64,000 bases of DNA from Cryptobacterium curtum DSM 15641 (GCF_000023845.1 NC_013170.1:434001-498000); one strand, 5' to 3'; counted from the first letter of the stretch, positions 18,466 through 27,552 are shown. The notes: generated by a model from the letters alone, not told the origin. Numbers and translations are program-made.

Positions 18466-20058
18466 ATGGGGAACAATTTGGATAGCGCTATATGCATAGC
18501 GTGGCGGCACCTGCGCACGTGCTTTGTAGCATGTTTAGTTGCATTGATGCTGGCTTTTTTGGTTTTTCCCTCCATTGCCTGGGCGGATGATGATGCAACG
18601 GGTGATGTGGACGATCCAACCACTCGATCAAGCGCCGCAGCAAGTATCTCTCAGCAGGCAACTGCGTCAGAAAGCGCTTCATCTTCCGAAGCTGCTCATG
18701 GTACTGGTGCTGGGGGTGCCAGTAGTAGTGCTGCTGCGAGCACGGGAACTACTGCTGAGAATGCCGCTGGAAGCGCTGGTGATAGCGCAGGTTCCCTTGA
18801 AGTGTCTTCCGATAATACGGCAGCACGAAGCACGGCAGTATCCTTTGCCCTCAGTGAATTTTCGCGGGCGCAAGTGGGAAGTAACCGCGCTATTGCCGAT
18901 GCGTATCGCGGCTATGCCTATTACGCGGGGTCGCATGCTCCTTCGATGGTGCTGATTGCCACGCCCGATTACGCCGTTGTGTATGTTTCACCTGAAGCCG
19001 CTGCCCGTGAGGGGCTTACCCTTTCTGCTGAGGCCGATCGTGCTGCGTTGCGTTCAATGGTGGGTGCTCTTGATGCAGCAAATGCGAATGGTGGAGCGGT
19101 TTTAGGAAGTAGCGCGCGCTGGTACTTCACAAGCGACGAAACGTTTGAAGTTGATGGCGCTGTTTTTCACTTTAATCAAGACTTTGGTGACGGGTGCATC
19201 TACGAATGTATCACTGATACCGCTGGTGGTGATATCACCGATTCCGAGCGTGACTTACCTGATGGTGCAGTACCCATTAAGTTGACGCATGCTTGTTTTG
19301 CTGAACTAGTTGCCTTTGATGATGCTGCTATTGCACCGGCTCCAACGTGGATAGAATCGCTCGGGGGCTTTCTTTCGTCGATCGACTATTCTCCTTTGTG
19401 GGTGACGTTGAAGACCACAGGATGCGCTATCGTGTTCATCTTCGTACTGGGGCTGGCAGCGGCGTATTTCTGCTTAGGGCTTTCGGCGCGGTGGCGCGAT
19501 GTGTTCGACGCTATCTTTACCATTCCTATGGTGCTTCCGCCAACGGTATGCGGCTTCATTTTGCTGCTGGCACTCGGCAATAATACGGGGGTGGGTCGCT
19601 GGTTTATATCGGTTGGATTTCCCCTGATATTTAGCTGGCCGGCAACGGTTATTGCCGCTGTTGTAGTGGCGTTTCCGCTGATGTACCGCTCGGCGCGCGG
19701 TGCCTTTGAATCGCTTGATCCTGTAATGCTTGACGCGGCCCGCACGCTCGGTTGGAGTAACGCACGTATCTTCTTCAAGCTGATGCTGCCGCTGTCGTGG
19801 AGCAGTATTGCAGCTGGTACGGTACTTGCCTTTGCGCGCGCTCTTGGTGAATTTGGTGCCACGTTGTTCTTGGCGGGCAACTACCTTGGTGTCACACGCA
19901 CTATCCCCATTGCAATCTACTTCGAATGGATGAACGGTAACACCGACACGGCCATATTCTGGACGGTCGTAATTATGGCCTTCAGTTTCTTAGTGATCAT
20001 GTTTATTAACTTGTGGGGTCGCCGAACGGTGCGCTATCGGAAGGGGGCTACCCGATGA
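18466..20058 (+). CDS. modB: Molybdate ABC permease ModB with large extracytoplasmic N-terminal extension
   Basis: The 530-residue protein is over twice the usual ModB length of about 225. Residues about 305-525 are a normal permease with around five helices and the ATPase-coupling loop LDPVMLDAARTLGWSNARIFFKLMLP. Ahead of it stand a signal sequence (about 15-40, ending SIAWADDD), a Ser/Ala/Thr-rich spacer (about 41-115) and an unrecognised globular region (about 116-290) with segments such as FALSEFSRAQ, IATPDYAVVYVSPEAA and WYFTSDETFEV. If the first segment is cleaved or anchored, the globular part lies outside the cell beside ModA. ATG 18466 has GGATAGG upstream. modC overlaps the stop by ATGA, so translation is coupled. 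The frame is continuous and unbroken, so this is a genuine fusion. Confidence 0.9.
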   Translation: MGNNLDSAICIAWRHLRTCFVACLVALMLAFLVFPSIAWADDDATGDVDDPTTRSSAAASISQQATASESASSSEAAHGTGAGGASSSAAASTGTTAENAAGSAGDSAGSLEVSSDNTAARSTAVSFALSEFSRAQVGSNRAIADAYRGYAYYAGSHAPSMVLIATPDYAVVYVSPEAAAREGLTLSAEADRAALRSMVGALDAANANGGAVLGSSARWYFTSDETFEVDGAVFHFNQDFGDGCIYECITDTAGGDITDSERDLPDGAVPIKLTHACFAELVAFDDAAIAPAPTWIESLGGFLSSIDYSPLWVTLKTTGCAIVFIFVLGLAAAYFCLGLSARWRDVFDAIFTIPMVLPPTVCGFILLLALGNNTGVGRWFISVGFPLIFSWPATVIAAVVVAFPLMYRSARGAFESLDPVMLDAARTLGWSNARIFFKLMLPLSWSSIAAGTVLAFARALGEFGATLFLAGNYLGVTRTIPIAIYFEWMNGNTDTAIFWTVVIMAFSFLVIMFINLWGRRTVRYRKGATR

Positions 20059-21167
20059 GCTTAGAGATCACCATCAAAAAGCATCTTCCTTCTTTCGATC
20101 TTGATGTGTCATTTACGGCCAGCCGAGGAGTATTTGGCCTGTTGGGCGCTTCGGGTTGCGGCAAGACGATGACCATGCGTTGCATTGCGGGCATCGAAAG
20201 CCCCGACGAGGGCCGCATTGTTGTGAACGACGAGGTATTTTTCGATTCTGAAGCGGGCATCAATCTGTCTGCTCAGCAGCGCAAGACAGCGCTTCTGTTT
20301 CAGAACTACATGTTGTTTCCCAACTTAACGGTGGCTGATAATGTCGCGGCAGGTATTCCACGTCGGCTGCCAGCCGAAGAGCGACGGCGATTGGTGGAAC
20401 GCGAACTTGCACGTTTCGATGTGAGTCATTTTTCCAGGCGTTATCCAGCACAGCTTTCGGGTGGACAGCAGCAGCGGGTTGCTCTGGCCCGTATGTTGGC
20501 AGCTCGTCCGGGTATTCTGATGCTCGACGAGCCATTTTCGGCACTCGATGCCCATTTGAAGGACTTACTTGAGCAGAACTTATCAAGTCTGTTCGAAGCA
20601 TTTGAGGGCACCATCCTGTATGTGAGCCACGATATCGATGAGGCGGTGCGTTTCTGCGACACGATTGCGGTGATGGAAGACGGTCGCGTGCGCGAGATTG
20701 ATGCTGCTCGAAGTCTGGTTGACCATCCTCAAAGCATCGCCGCTTTGAAATTGTCGGGGGTTAAAAACGTTGCGCGTGTACAGTGGAGAGATGCGCATAC
20801 GGTGTACTGCCCTCAGTGGGGTATCGAGCTTACCTGCCCCAATACGGTGAGTGAAGACGTACAAGCTGTTGGTGTGCGTGCTTTCCATATTGAGCGTGCA
20901 GCAGCGCCGGGTGAAAACGTCTTTCGCATGCGGGTTGACCGCGCGATCGATTCTCGTTTCGATCGGTTATCACTGCTGCGCTTTCTCGATCGCGATGAAG
21001 ACGCTGCGCGCATGGTAGAAGCCGAAGAGGAAGAGATGCGTTACTTGCACCAGCGCCTTTCCTGGCGGGTGAGCTTGCTTGATACCGACGAGGCACTCTG
21101 TCCGCATGTTGGTGACGAACTGCTCGTGCGTATTCCGCCCGAACGACTGCACGTGGTGTATCAATAA
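20055..21167 (+). CDS. modC: Molybdate ABC transporter ATPase, ModC
   Basis: The 370-residue ATPase has Walker A GASGCGKT, the Q-loop LLFQNYMLFPN, signature LSGGQQQRVALARML, Walker B ILMLDEPFSALD and the switch His in YVSHDIDEA. A C-terminal regulatory region of about 130 residues follows, the place of the molybdate-binding TOBE domain in ModC, though it is divergent. ATG 20055 overlaps the modB stop (ATGA). The last two codons and the stop lie in an 18-bp tandem duplication (21158-21193). Together with ModA and ModB it forms the importer that supplies molybdate for MoaA/MoaC-dependent cofactor synthesis. Confidence 0.94.
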   Translation: MSLEITIKKHLPSFDLDVSFTASRGVFGLLGASGCGKTMTMRCIAGIESPDEGRIVVNDEVFFDSEAGINLSAQQRKTALLFQNYMLFPNLTVADNVAAGIPRRLPAEERRRLVERELARFDVSHFSRRYPAQLSGGQQQRVALARMLAARPGILMLDEPFSALDAHLKDLLEQNLSSLFEAFEGTILYVSHDIDEAVRFCDTIAVMEDGRVREIDAARSLVDHPQSIAALKLSGVKNVARVQWRDAHTVYCPQWGIELTCPNTVSEDVQAVGVRAFHIERAAAPGENVFRMRVDRAIDSRFDRLSLLRFLDRDEDAARMVEAEEEEMRYLHQRLSWRVSLLDTDEALCPHVGDELLVRIPPERLHVVYQ

Positions 21168-21193
21168 TTGGCAAAGTATCAATAATTGGCAAA
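21158..21193. repeat. Perfect 18-bp tandem duplication at the end of modC
   Basis: GTATCAATAATTGGCAAA occurs twice head to tail. The first copy contains the final Tyr-Gln codons and stop of modC; the second lies in the 175-base gap before moaA. It looks like a recent slippage or duplication event. Confidence 0.9.
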
Positions 21194-21342
21194 TCTTGAA
21201 CCGCTGGAAGGCAGCATGGTAACGACTGTGTGGCTTTCTTGCTGCGGCTTCCTGCGCGCGGTAAGCTTACAAAGCGTACAAAAAGCTATCGAAGCATGGA
21301 GAAATCTACCGAAGCAGGTAGAAAGCGGGAAGGAGGATAGCC

Positions 21343-22356
21343 GTGAAAGATTCACACGGGCGGACCATTGATTACTTGCGTATTTCGTTGACCGATCGGT
21401 GCAACCTACGCTGCGTATACTGTATGCCCGCTGACGGCATTCTCCAGGTGCCGCACGATACAATCCTACGTTACGACGAAATTGTCCGATTTGTGCAGGT
21501 GGCTGCACAGCGCGGTGTGCAGCGGGTACGTCTGACAGGTGGCGAGCCATTAGTGCGCAAAGGTGTTGCCGGCTTGATTGAGCGTCTTTCTGCTATCGAA
21601 GGCATTGATGACATCTCGTTGACAACAAACGGTGTGCTCTTAAAGAAAATGGCTCCTGAACTGCATCGCGCTGGTCTTCGGCGCGTGAATATTTCTCTTG
21701 ATACACTTGACCCTGCTCAATTTACTCAGATAACGCGTCTGGGCCACATTGAAAGTGTGCTCGAGGGAATCGATGCGGCTCTTGAAGTGGGGTTCGATCC
21801 AGTAAAGATAAATGCGGTTGCGGTGCGCAGTTTGCACCAGGACTATCTGGCTTTTGCCAAGCTTTCACTCGACCGTCCACTGCATATACGGTTCATCGAG
21901 TATATGCCTGTTGGCAATTCATCGGGAACGTGTGGGGCTGGTTGGGGTCCTGAAGATGTGGTGAGTTGCGACGACATTCGGCGCCAAATCGACGAAGGGG
22001 CGCAAGCAGCTGGTATCGGGACGCTTGTTGCTGCCGAAGGCAATAATCGGCCTGTTGGTGGCGGTCCTGCTCGCTACTATCATTTCCCACAGGCATTGGG
22101 TACCGTTGGGTTTATTTCGCCCTTATCGCGCCATTTTTGTGGCGACTGTAATCGTTTGCGCCTTACGAGTACGGGTGGACTGCGTCCGTGCCTGTTTTCC
22201 GATAAGGAATACGATGTGCGCACGCCGCTGCGTGCTGGTAATGATGCAGCGTTGAACGCGGTCATTGATGCGGCTTGCGGCATGAAGCCGAGTGAACATC
22301 ATGAAGGCGATCATGCGCGTGCAACGCAAACAAACATGAATGCAATCGGTGGCTAG
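21343..22356 (+). CDS. moaA: GTP 3',8-cyclase MoaA
   Basis: The 337-residue radical-SAM enzyme makes the first step of molybdenum cofactor synthesis, converting GTP to 3',8-cyclo-7,8-dihydro-GTP. The radical-SAM motif CNLRCVYC (Cys20, 24, 27) and the C-terminal second iron-sulfur site (CGDCNRLRLTSTGGLRPC) are both complete. The protein ends in the conserved Gly-Gly that supplies the catalytic arginine environment in MoaA. A short extension precedes the terminal GG. GTG 21343 follows GAAGGAGGATAGCC. It lies behind modC and ahead of moaC; no riboswitch was recognised in the gap. Confidence 0.96.
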   Translation: MKDSHGRTIDYLRISLTDRCNLRCVYCMPADGILQVPHDTILRYDEIVRFVQVAAQRGVQRVRLTGGEPLVRKGVAGLIERLSAIEGIDDISLTTNGVLLKKMAPELHRAGLRRVNISLDTLDPAQFTQITRLGHIESVLEGIDAALEVGFDPVKINAVAVRSLHQDYLAFAKLSLDRPLHIRFIEYMPVGNSSGTCGAGWGPEDVVSCDDIRRQIDEGAQAAGIGTLVAAEGNNRPVGGGPARYYHFPQALGTVGFISPLSRHFCGDCNRLRLTSTGGLRPCLFSDKEYDVRTPLRAGNDAALNAVIDAACGMKPSEHHEGDHARATQTNMNAIGG

Positions 22357-22389
22357 GCGTATTGATTGCCTGTGCTCGGTACGACAGTA

Positions 22390-22406
22390 ACGGTACACTG
22401 TACCGT
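22390..22406. promoter_or_regulatory. Inverted repeat upstream of moaC
   Basis: ACGGTAC and GTACCGT form a perfect 7-bp inverted repeat with a three-base spacer, 38 bases before the moaC start. It may be an operator or a small hairpin between moaA and moaC. Confidence 0.4.
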
Positions 22407-22444
22407 CAGACAGAGTAGGCGTAGTGATAGAAGAGGTTACTAAC

Positions 22445-22945
22445 ATGAGTGGCTTGACTCATATAGATGAACACGGTGCCGCACGTATGGTTGATGTAGG
22501 CGAAAAGGCGAGCACACAGCGTATTGCAATTGCCGAAGGATTCATCTCGATGAATCCTGCAACTCTGTCCATGATTGTAGATGGCACGGCCCCGAAGGGT
22601 GATGTCTTTGCATGTGCGCGCATCGCGGGCATTATGGCAAGTAAGCAGACCAGTTCACTTATTCCCTTATGTCATCCGCTGGCGATTACCAAATCGGAAA
22701 TTGAATGCAAGCCCGTATATGCGGGTGAGCGTACCGATGGGCTGGTGGGTGTTCATGTGCAGAGCACCTGCAAAGTTACCGGTCAGACTGGTATAGAAAT
22801 GGAAGCTCTGACTGCTGCGAGTGTGGCATGCTTGACCATTTATGATATGTGCAAAGCGGTTGATCGAGGCATGGAAATTCAAGAGGTGCGCCTACTCGTA
22901 AAAGACGGCGGCAAAACGGGGCTTTGGCAGCGTGAAAGCGCCTAA
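22445..22945 (+). CDS. moaC: Cyclic pyranopterin monophosphate synthase MoaC
   Basis: The 166-residue enzyme converts the MoaA product to cyclic pyranopterin monophosphate. Family features are the opening [20 protein letters not shown], the central [11 protein letters not shown], and the active-site region [11 protein letters not shown]. Length is typical. ATG 22445 is preferred over GTG 22424 because AGAGGT stands seven bases before it. It completes the molybdenum group begun by modA. Genes for later steps (moaD, moaE, mogA, moeA) are not in the window. Confidence 0.96.
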   Translation: MSGLTHIDEHGAARMVDVGEKASTQRIAIAEGFISMNPATLSMIVDGTAPKGDVFACARIAGIMASKQTSSLIPLCHPLAITKSEIECKPVYAGERTDGLVGVHVQSTCKVTGQTGIEMEALTAASVACLTIYDMCKAVDRGMEIQEVRLLVKDGGKTGLWQRESA

Positions 22946-22980
22946 GCATACAGTACGAGACCGGTGTTCAGGGGGACGTT

Positions 22981-23031
22981 CATAGGAGCATGTCATTCCC
23001 TTGAACGAAATGGAAGCTTGCAGCTCCTATG
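22981..23031. other. Long inverted repeat in the moaC-yebC gap
   Basis: CATAGGAGC (22981-22989) and GCTCCTATG (23023-23031) are perfect 9-bp inverted repeats with a 33-base spacer, in the 190-base gap before yebC. They may form an mRNA stem ending the moaC transcript or flank a binding site. Confidence 0.4.
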
Positions 23032-23135
23032 GTAAACTAACAGCTTGCATGCACCTCCGGTGACGGTCTGAAAGCAGTCCTGCCTGTTCGGTGGCGCACT
23101 GCTATCGGATTGATACCTCTCAAGAAGGAAGTGCT

Positions 23136-23933
23136 ATGTCAGGGCATTCTAAGTGGGCGACTACCAAGCACCGCAAGGCAGCTCAGGACGCAAAGCGTTC
23201 TGCGCTGTTCGGCAAGCTTTCTCGTAACATTACTGTTGCGGCTAAAGAAGGGGGCGACCCCAATCCCGACAACAACGCTTCCCTTGCTGCTGCTATTGAA
23301 AAGGCTAAGGGCTATTCGCTGCCCAAGGACAAAATCAAGACAGCCATTGACAAGGCGTTTGGCTCGGGCAAGGACGCTGCAAGCTACGAGACCGTTGTCT
23401 ATGAAGGATATGGTCCAGCTGGTGTTGCAATCTATTGCGAAGCGCTTACCGATAACCGCAACCGTACTGCGGCTGACGTACGTAGTGCCTTTACGCATGC
23501 GGGTGGTTCACTTGGCACCTCTGGTTCGGTGGCGTTCCAATTTGAGCGCAAGGGTCAGATTCGCGTTGATAAGGTTATCAAGAGCGACGAAAAGAAGGTT
23601 CCCGATAAAGAAAACGCTGCTGATGAGGATGAGTTCATGCTCGCAGTAGCCGAAGCAGGCGGTAACGATTACGACGATGCCGAAGATCAGTGGATTGTCT
23701 ACACCGCTCCGGGTGACCTGATGGCGGTGAAGAAGGGTCTTGAAGAACAGGGCATTGAGACAAGCGGTGCTGAATTCGTCATGGAGCCTACAACACCAAC
23801 GACCGTATCGGTGTCTGACGCAAAGAAAGTTATGCGTTTAGTTGATCGACTTGAAGAACTCGAAGACCTGCAGAGCGTTTTCCATACGATGGACATTACC
23901 GACGAGATCGCCGAGGCGCTCGACGAAGAATAA
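23136..23933 (+). CDS. yebC: YebC/PmpR-family translational/transcriptional regulator
   Basis: The 265-residue protein starts with the family signature MSGHSKWATTKHRKAAQDAKR and continues through FGKLSRNITVAAKEGG, YEGYGPAGVA and EALTDNRNRTAADVR. YebC proteins were described as regulators and more recently as factors that help ribosomes at difficult sequences; which applies here is unknown. Compared with typical members (about 245 residues) there is a charged insertion around residues 150-170 (KSDEKKVPDKENAADED). AAGGAAG precedes ATG 23136. The division gene follows 33 bases after the stop. Confidence 0.95.
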   Translation: MSGHSKWATTKHRKAAQDAKRSALFGKLSRNITVAAKEGGDPNPDNNASLAAAIEKAKGYSLPKDKIKTAIDKAFGSGKDAASYETVVYEGYGPAGVAIYCEALTDNRNRTAADVRSAFTHAGGSLGTSGSVAFQFERKGQIRVDKVIKSDEKKVPDKENAADEDEFMLAVAEAGGNDYDDAEDQWIVYTAPGDLMAVKKGLEEQGIETSGAEFVMEPTTPTTVSVSDAKKVMRLVDRLEELEDLQSVFHTMDITDEIAEALDEE

Positions 23934-23966
23934 TCGTCAAGCTGTTTGAATTATTGAGAGGTGCCA

Positions 23967-24920
23967 ATGGCACGCCGAACGTCGGAACATGAAGCACGTA
24001 TTCTCGATTTCGAGGAAGCGCGTCGTCCTGCCCGCGAGCAGTCGACGCGTGCTGCTCGTCCGTCTACTCGTCGTGCTACTCGCACCGCGTCGTCGCGTTC
24101 TTCTGCACGTGGAGAGTCTTCTTCGCAACCAGCCCGTCGTTCTACAGGGGCGGCATCCTCTTCACAGGCGGGATCAGTCCGTCGTTCTGGTCGCCGCATT
24201 CAATCTTCCGCACGCGAAGAATCGTTTTGCCGCTCTGCGAGTACAGCGTCGTCACGCCACTCGACCCGTCCGCATGTATCTGCACGTCAACAGCAATCGG
24301 GGCGCATTACTTCTTTCTTCAAGGGCTTACAAAAAAAACGCCTCGACAAACGCTTTGATCGATCGGTGCGCACCGGTGATGACACTACCCACGAATCGTC
24401 TAACAGCGCACGTCCCAAGGCAGCACTCTATTCCACCCATATGGGACGCGTGCATCGCAAGTCAAGCCGCATGCAGAATACCGCCGCGCGTACCACGTCG
24501 CGCGCCGGCTCTGCTTCTATTGCAACATCTTCTCGACAACGGTGGGTTGTACCGGTATGCGTGGTAGCGTTTCTTGTGCTCTGTGGTGCCTTTTTGTATG
24601 CACCCGCAAAGGATTACTACATCGCTTCGCGCGACGCTGCTAAAACCCAGGCTGAATACAATCGAGTTTCGCAAGAAAATAGCCAGTTGCAGTCTGATGT
24701 CGAAAGCTTATCGACCGATGAAGGTATTGAAGATCGTGCACGTGAAGACTATGGCTGGGTTAAAGAAGGGGAGAATTCAGTTTCAGTATCAGGTCTTTCT
24801 TCCGACAGAGACCAGTCCACAAACGCCTCTTCAAAGGCGGATGCCGCATCAGAAGTGAAAGCGCCTACTACCTGGTATTCAGGAATACTCGATGCCTTTT
24901 TTGGTTATAAGGACTCGTAA
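23967..24920 (+). CDS. DivIC/FtsB-like division protein with long basic N-terminal tail
   Basis: The 317-residue protein is about three times normal size for this family. Residues 1-190 are disordered and rich in Arg, Ser and Thr, with many RRS, SSR and RAR strings. A single transmembrane helix (VVPVCVVAFLVLCGAFLY, about 194-212) follows, then a coiled coil (EYNRVSQENSQLQSDVESL) and the DivIC/FtsB-type end EGIEDRAREDYGWVKEGE. Such proteins join FtsL and FtsQ/DivIB in the septal complex outside the membrane. The big cytoplasmic basic tail could touch FtsZ, nucleic acid or the membrane. ATG 23967 is preceded by GAGAGGTG. The next gene begins directly after its stop. Confidence 0.82.
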   Translation: MARRTSEHEARILDFEEARRPAREQSTRAARPSTRRATRTASSRSSARGESSSQPARRSTGAASSSQAGSVRRSGRRIQSSAREESFCRSASTASSRHSTRPHVSARQQQSGRITSFFKGLQKKRLDKRFDRSVRTGDDTTHESSNSARPKAALYSTHMGRVHRKSSRMQNTAARTTSRAGSASIATSSRQRWVVPVCVVAFLVLCGAFLYAPAKDYYIASRDAAKTQAEYNRVSQENSQLQSDVESLSTDEGIEDRAREDYGWVKEGENSVSVSGLSSDRDQSTNASSKADAASEVKAPTTWYSGILDAFFGYKDS

Positions 24921-26000
24921 ATGGAACAGCGCATTGCAGCAATCGATATCGGAACGGTTACGTGTCGACTGCTTATTGCCGATGTTGCTGACGCACGTAT
25001 CAACGAAGTAGCTCGTGAATGCACCATTGTGAATCTTGGAGAAGGAGTCGATGCTACAGGAGTGCTTTCACCAGCAGCGATCGATCGAACGGTGGACTGT
25101 CTTGCTTCGTTTATGCACACCATTGATGCTTACCGGCAGGACGCTCCCATAACGGTACGCTGTATGGCGACATCAGCGAGTCGCGATGCCCGCAATGCCA
25201 GTGAATTGACGGCACGATTAGCGCAGCTTGGCTTAACCTTGACGGTGATATCCGGTGAAAAAGAAGCTGAGTTGTCGTTTCAGGGTGCAAGTGCGGCCTT
25301 TCCGGGTGAAGAAGTGGCTGTTGTCGATGTTGGTGGTGGATCGACCGAGATTATCGTTGGACAGGGCGGCGCCGCACCCCGAAGGTCCCATTCGTTTAAC
25401 ATAGGTGCACGACGGGCGACAGAACGCTTCATACAAACTGATCCGCCCAGTGCTGATGATATGAAGGCGATACACGACTGGTGTCGTCCGGTCTTCGAGA
25501 GCTTCTTCGCTGCTTCAGGTGCTTCAGGTACGTGTCATTCGACTGGTAATGCGTCCTGTAGTTCGTCCGACGGTACTGGTATGTCCAATAAGGCTGGTAC
25601 GTCCGACGGGGTAAGTGCGCCTAGCAATGCCAGTATGTCTAATAGTGTTGGCGCTCCTGACAATGTCATCGTCCCGCCACAGCGACTTATTGCTGTTGCG
25701 GGTACCGCGACAACAGCGGTGTCAGTTGCAGATGCGATGGAAGCTTATGATTCGTCGCGTGTGCACGGGCGCGAAATGAAAGCAGCAGAGCTTGATAACC
25801 TCATTGATCGCCTTGCGGCATTGAATCTCGCTGAACGCGAAGAGGTTGTTGGCTTACAGCCACAACGCGCACCTATTATTGTGGCAGGTCTGCTTATACT
25901 TTCTGATGCCGTACACGCGGCAGGTACTGGCAGCTTCATTGCAAGTGAATCAGATATTCTTGCAGGCATCATTATGGATACCGCTTGCCGTTCTTCTTAA
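24921..26000 (+). CDS. Exopolyphosphatase / pppGpp phosphatase family (Ppx/GppA)
   Basis: The 359-residue protein has the actin-like Ppx/GppA fold: N-terminal phosphate loop AAIDIGTVTCRLLIAD, MATSASRDARN, then VISGEKEAELSFQGA and VVDVGGGSTEII. It lacks the long C-terminal HD extension of E. coli Ppx, as in short actinobacterial forms. A roughly 50-residue insert rich in Ser, Gly, Asn and Thr (around 195-245) sits before VAGTATTAVS. The enzyme either hydrolyses polyphosphate or converts pppGpp to ppGpp; sequence does not decide which. ATG 24921 abuts the division-gene stop, so the two are one operon. Confidence 0.9.
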   Translation: MEQRIAAIDIGTVTCRLLIADVADARINEVARECTIVNLGEGVDATGVLSPAAIDRTVDCLASFMHTIDAYRQDAPITVRCMATSASRDARNASELTARLAQLGLTLTVISGEKEAELSFQGASAAFPGEEVAVVDVGGGSTEIIVGQGGAAPRRSHSFNIGARRATERFIQTDPPSADDMKAIHDWCRPVFESFFAASGASGTCHSTGNASCSSSDGTGMSNKAGTSDGVSAPSNASMSNSVGAPDNVIVPPQRLIAVAGTATTAVSVADAMEAYDSSRVHGREMKAAELDNLIDRLAALNLAEREEVVGLQPQRAPIIVAGLLILSDAVHAAGTGSFIASESDILAGIIMDTACRSS

Positions 26001-26093
26001 TTATTCTTCCATGGCTGTTTTATCTGTAGGGTCGTTCTGCCCGCGGTTTTTGTTATGATGGGGCGCGTACGTTTAATCCCGTACATGGTTATG

Positions 26094-26178
26094 GGGGAGC
26101 GTGGCGGAATTGGCAGACGCAGCGGACTTAAAATCCGCCATCTTCGGATATGTGGGTTCGAGTCCCACCGCTCCTACC
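26094..26178 (+). tRNA. tRNA-Leu (anticodon TAA)
   Basis: A class II tRNA with long variable arm. The acceptor stem GGGAGCG pairs with CGCTCCT (first pair G-T). The anticodon stem GCGGA pairs with TCCGC around CTTAAAA, giving anticodon TAA for leucine. The variable arm stems from CATCTTCGGATAT, the T-arm GTGGG pairs with CCCAC, and CCA is encoded at 26176-26178. Confidence 0.95.
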
Positions 26179-26210
26179 ACGACGATACGACAACGGTGCG
26201 TATCGTCGTT
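26178..26210 (+). terminator. Hairpin terminator after tRNA-Leu
   Basis: ACGACGATACG and CGTATCGTCGT form a perfect 11-bp stem starting at the last A of the tRNA CCA end, followed by a short TT. It should end the tRNA transcript. The next gene begins 58 bases later. Confidence 0.75.
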
Positions 26211-26268
26211 TCATGGAGGAAATAGCGTGCATCATCTTTAAGCCCATTCAGAAGGGACTATCCCGATC

Positions 26269-27333
26269 GTGTCCGACCAGACCACCCGTAGTATCCGTGA
26301 AATCATGGATTCCGTTGAAGAGACACCCGAAACATTCGAGGATTACCTTGCGTCGTACGCTGATCAGGTAGGAGATCTGGTTAACCGCTTTATTCCGCGG
26401 GGCTCCCACCCCGACATGAATAAGTATCTCTACGATCCGTTGCTTCGCTACAGCCGCAATGGAGGCAAACGACATCGTCCGCTTATCTGTTTTGCTGCCT
26501 GTCGTGCCGTGGGGGGTGACCTCGATCGTGCTCTGTCCGCAGCGGCGGCGATCGAACATTTTCACACGGCGGCACTGATTCATGATGATATTGCCGACGA
26601 AGCTGAATTGCGTCGCGGCGAGCCGTGTCTGCATCTTACCGAGGGTCTGGGCTTGGCTATCAATGCAGGTGATCTAGGGCTTTCATTGGTTAATGGCACC
26701 GTCATGGAAGATGATGCGCTTGATGATGCAACTAAGGTGCGCGTGGTGTCGGAACTGATTACCATGACGCGTCGCACGATTGAGGGTCAAGCGCTTGACA
26801 TCGGCTGGGCACGCGATGGGCGCTATGACATCACGCCAGAAGACTATCTGGTGATGGCTACCCATAAGACTGCACATTATTCCGGGGCTGTTCCATTGGC
26901 TATCGGCGCGATTGTCGGTGGTGGCACCGAAGGCGAAATCGAAGGTCTGCGTAACTATGGGCTTGATACCGGACTTGCCTTCCAGATTCAGGATGACCTG
27001 CTTAATCTTATTGGTGCTGAAGAAGCGACAAAGAAAGACTTCCGCAACGACATCACCGAAGGTAAACGTACACTTGTGGTTGTGCATGCCCTGCAGGCAT
27101 CCACGCAACGCGATCGTCTTGTTGAGATTCTTTCTTCACGAGAAAAGGATCCTCGTGTTCTTGCTGAAGCCGTTTCTCTTATGGAAGAAGCTGGCAGCAT
27201 CGAGTATGCGCGCAACTATGCCGAAAATCTTACGAGTATTGCTAAGAACCGCCTGGTCGAGATGATTAACCCAACGCCAGCTCGCGATCTTTTGGTGTCG
27301 ATGGCTGATTGGTTTGTGAATCGTCTGCGCTAG
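26269..27333 (+). CDS. Polyprenyl (geranylgeranyl-type) diphosphate synthase
   Basis: The 354-residue prenyltransferase makes a linear isoprenoid diphosphate by head-to-tail addition of isopentenyl diphosphate. The family motifs are in place: GGKRHRPLICF, the first aspartate-rich motif HDDIADEAELRRGEP, GQALDIGWA, the KTAHYSGAVPLAIGA stretch and the second motif QIQDDLLNL. Chain length cannot be read with confidence; menaquinone side chain or undecaprenyl precursor supply are both plausible. GTG 26269 has AGAAGGGA upstream at a somewhat long distance, so the exact start is uncertain. It stands alone between tRNA-Leu and a peptidoglycan-binding protein. Confidence 0.93.
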   Translation: MSDQTTRSIREIMDSVEETPETFEDYLASYADQVGDLVNRFIPRGSHPDMNKYLYDPLLRYSRNGGKRHRPLICFAACRAVGGDLDRALSAAAAIEHFHTAALIHDDIADEAELRRGEPCLHLTEGLGLAINAGDLGLSLVNGTVMEDDALDDATKVRVVSELITMTRRTIEGQALDIGWARDGRYDITPEDYLVMATHKTAHYSGAVPLAIGAIVGGGTEGEIEGLRNYGLDTGLAFQIQDDLLNLIGAEEATKKDFRNDITEGKRTLVVVHALQASTQRDRLVEILSSREKDPRVLAEAVSLMEEAGSIEYARNYAENLTSIAKNRLVEMINPTPARDLLVSMADWFVNRLR

Positions 27334-27552
27334 AGGTCTGGGGATACACAAATTCTTTCACTGTTTCTCGTGTTTTCAGTTGCTTCGTATGCAAAAATGG
27401 GCGGACGCCTGCTTGCAAACTTTAGCCGTTGAGTACTTTGTGCATGTGGCTAAACTGCGTTGAGCATAGGTACGTCAAAAGCTACCTGTGATTTTATGAA
27501 AGCTATGGGCGCATGCATGACTTTGGATGTTGAAATGGTCAGGTGCGTTACA

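Noticed and set aside
21186-21371. Short plus-strand frame of 61 codons between modC and moaA
   Set aside because: It begins at a non-ATG codon with no ribosome-binding site, overlaps the start of moaA and has no recognisable composition.
23040-23110. Possible small SRP RNA, from a GGTCTGAAAGCAGTCC stretch before yebC
   Set aside because: The conserved SRP loop sequences and symmetric stem are missing.
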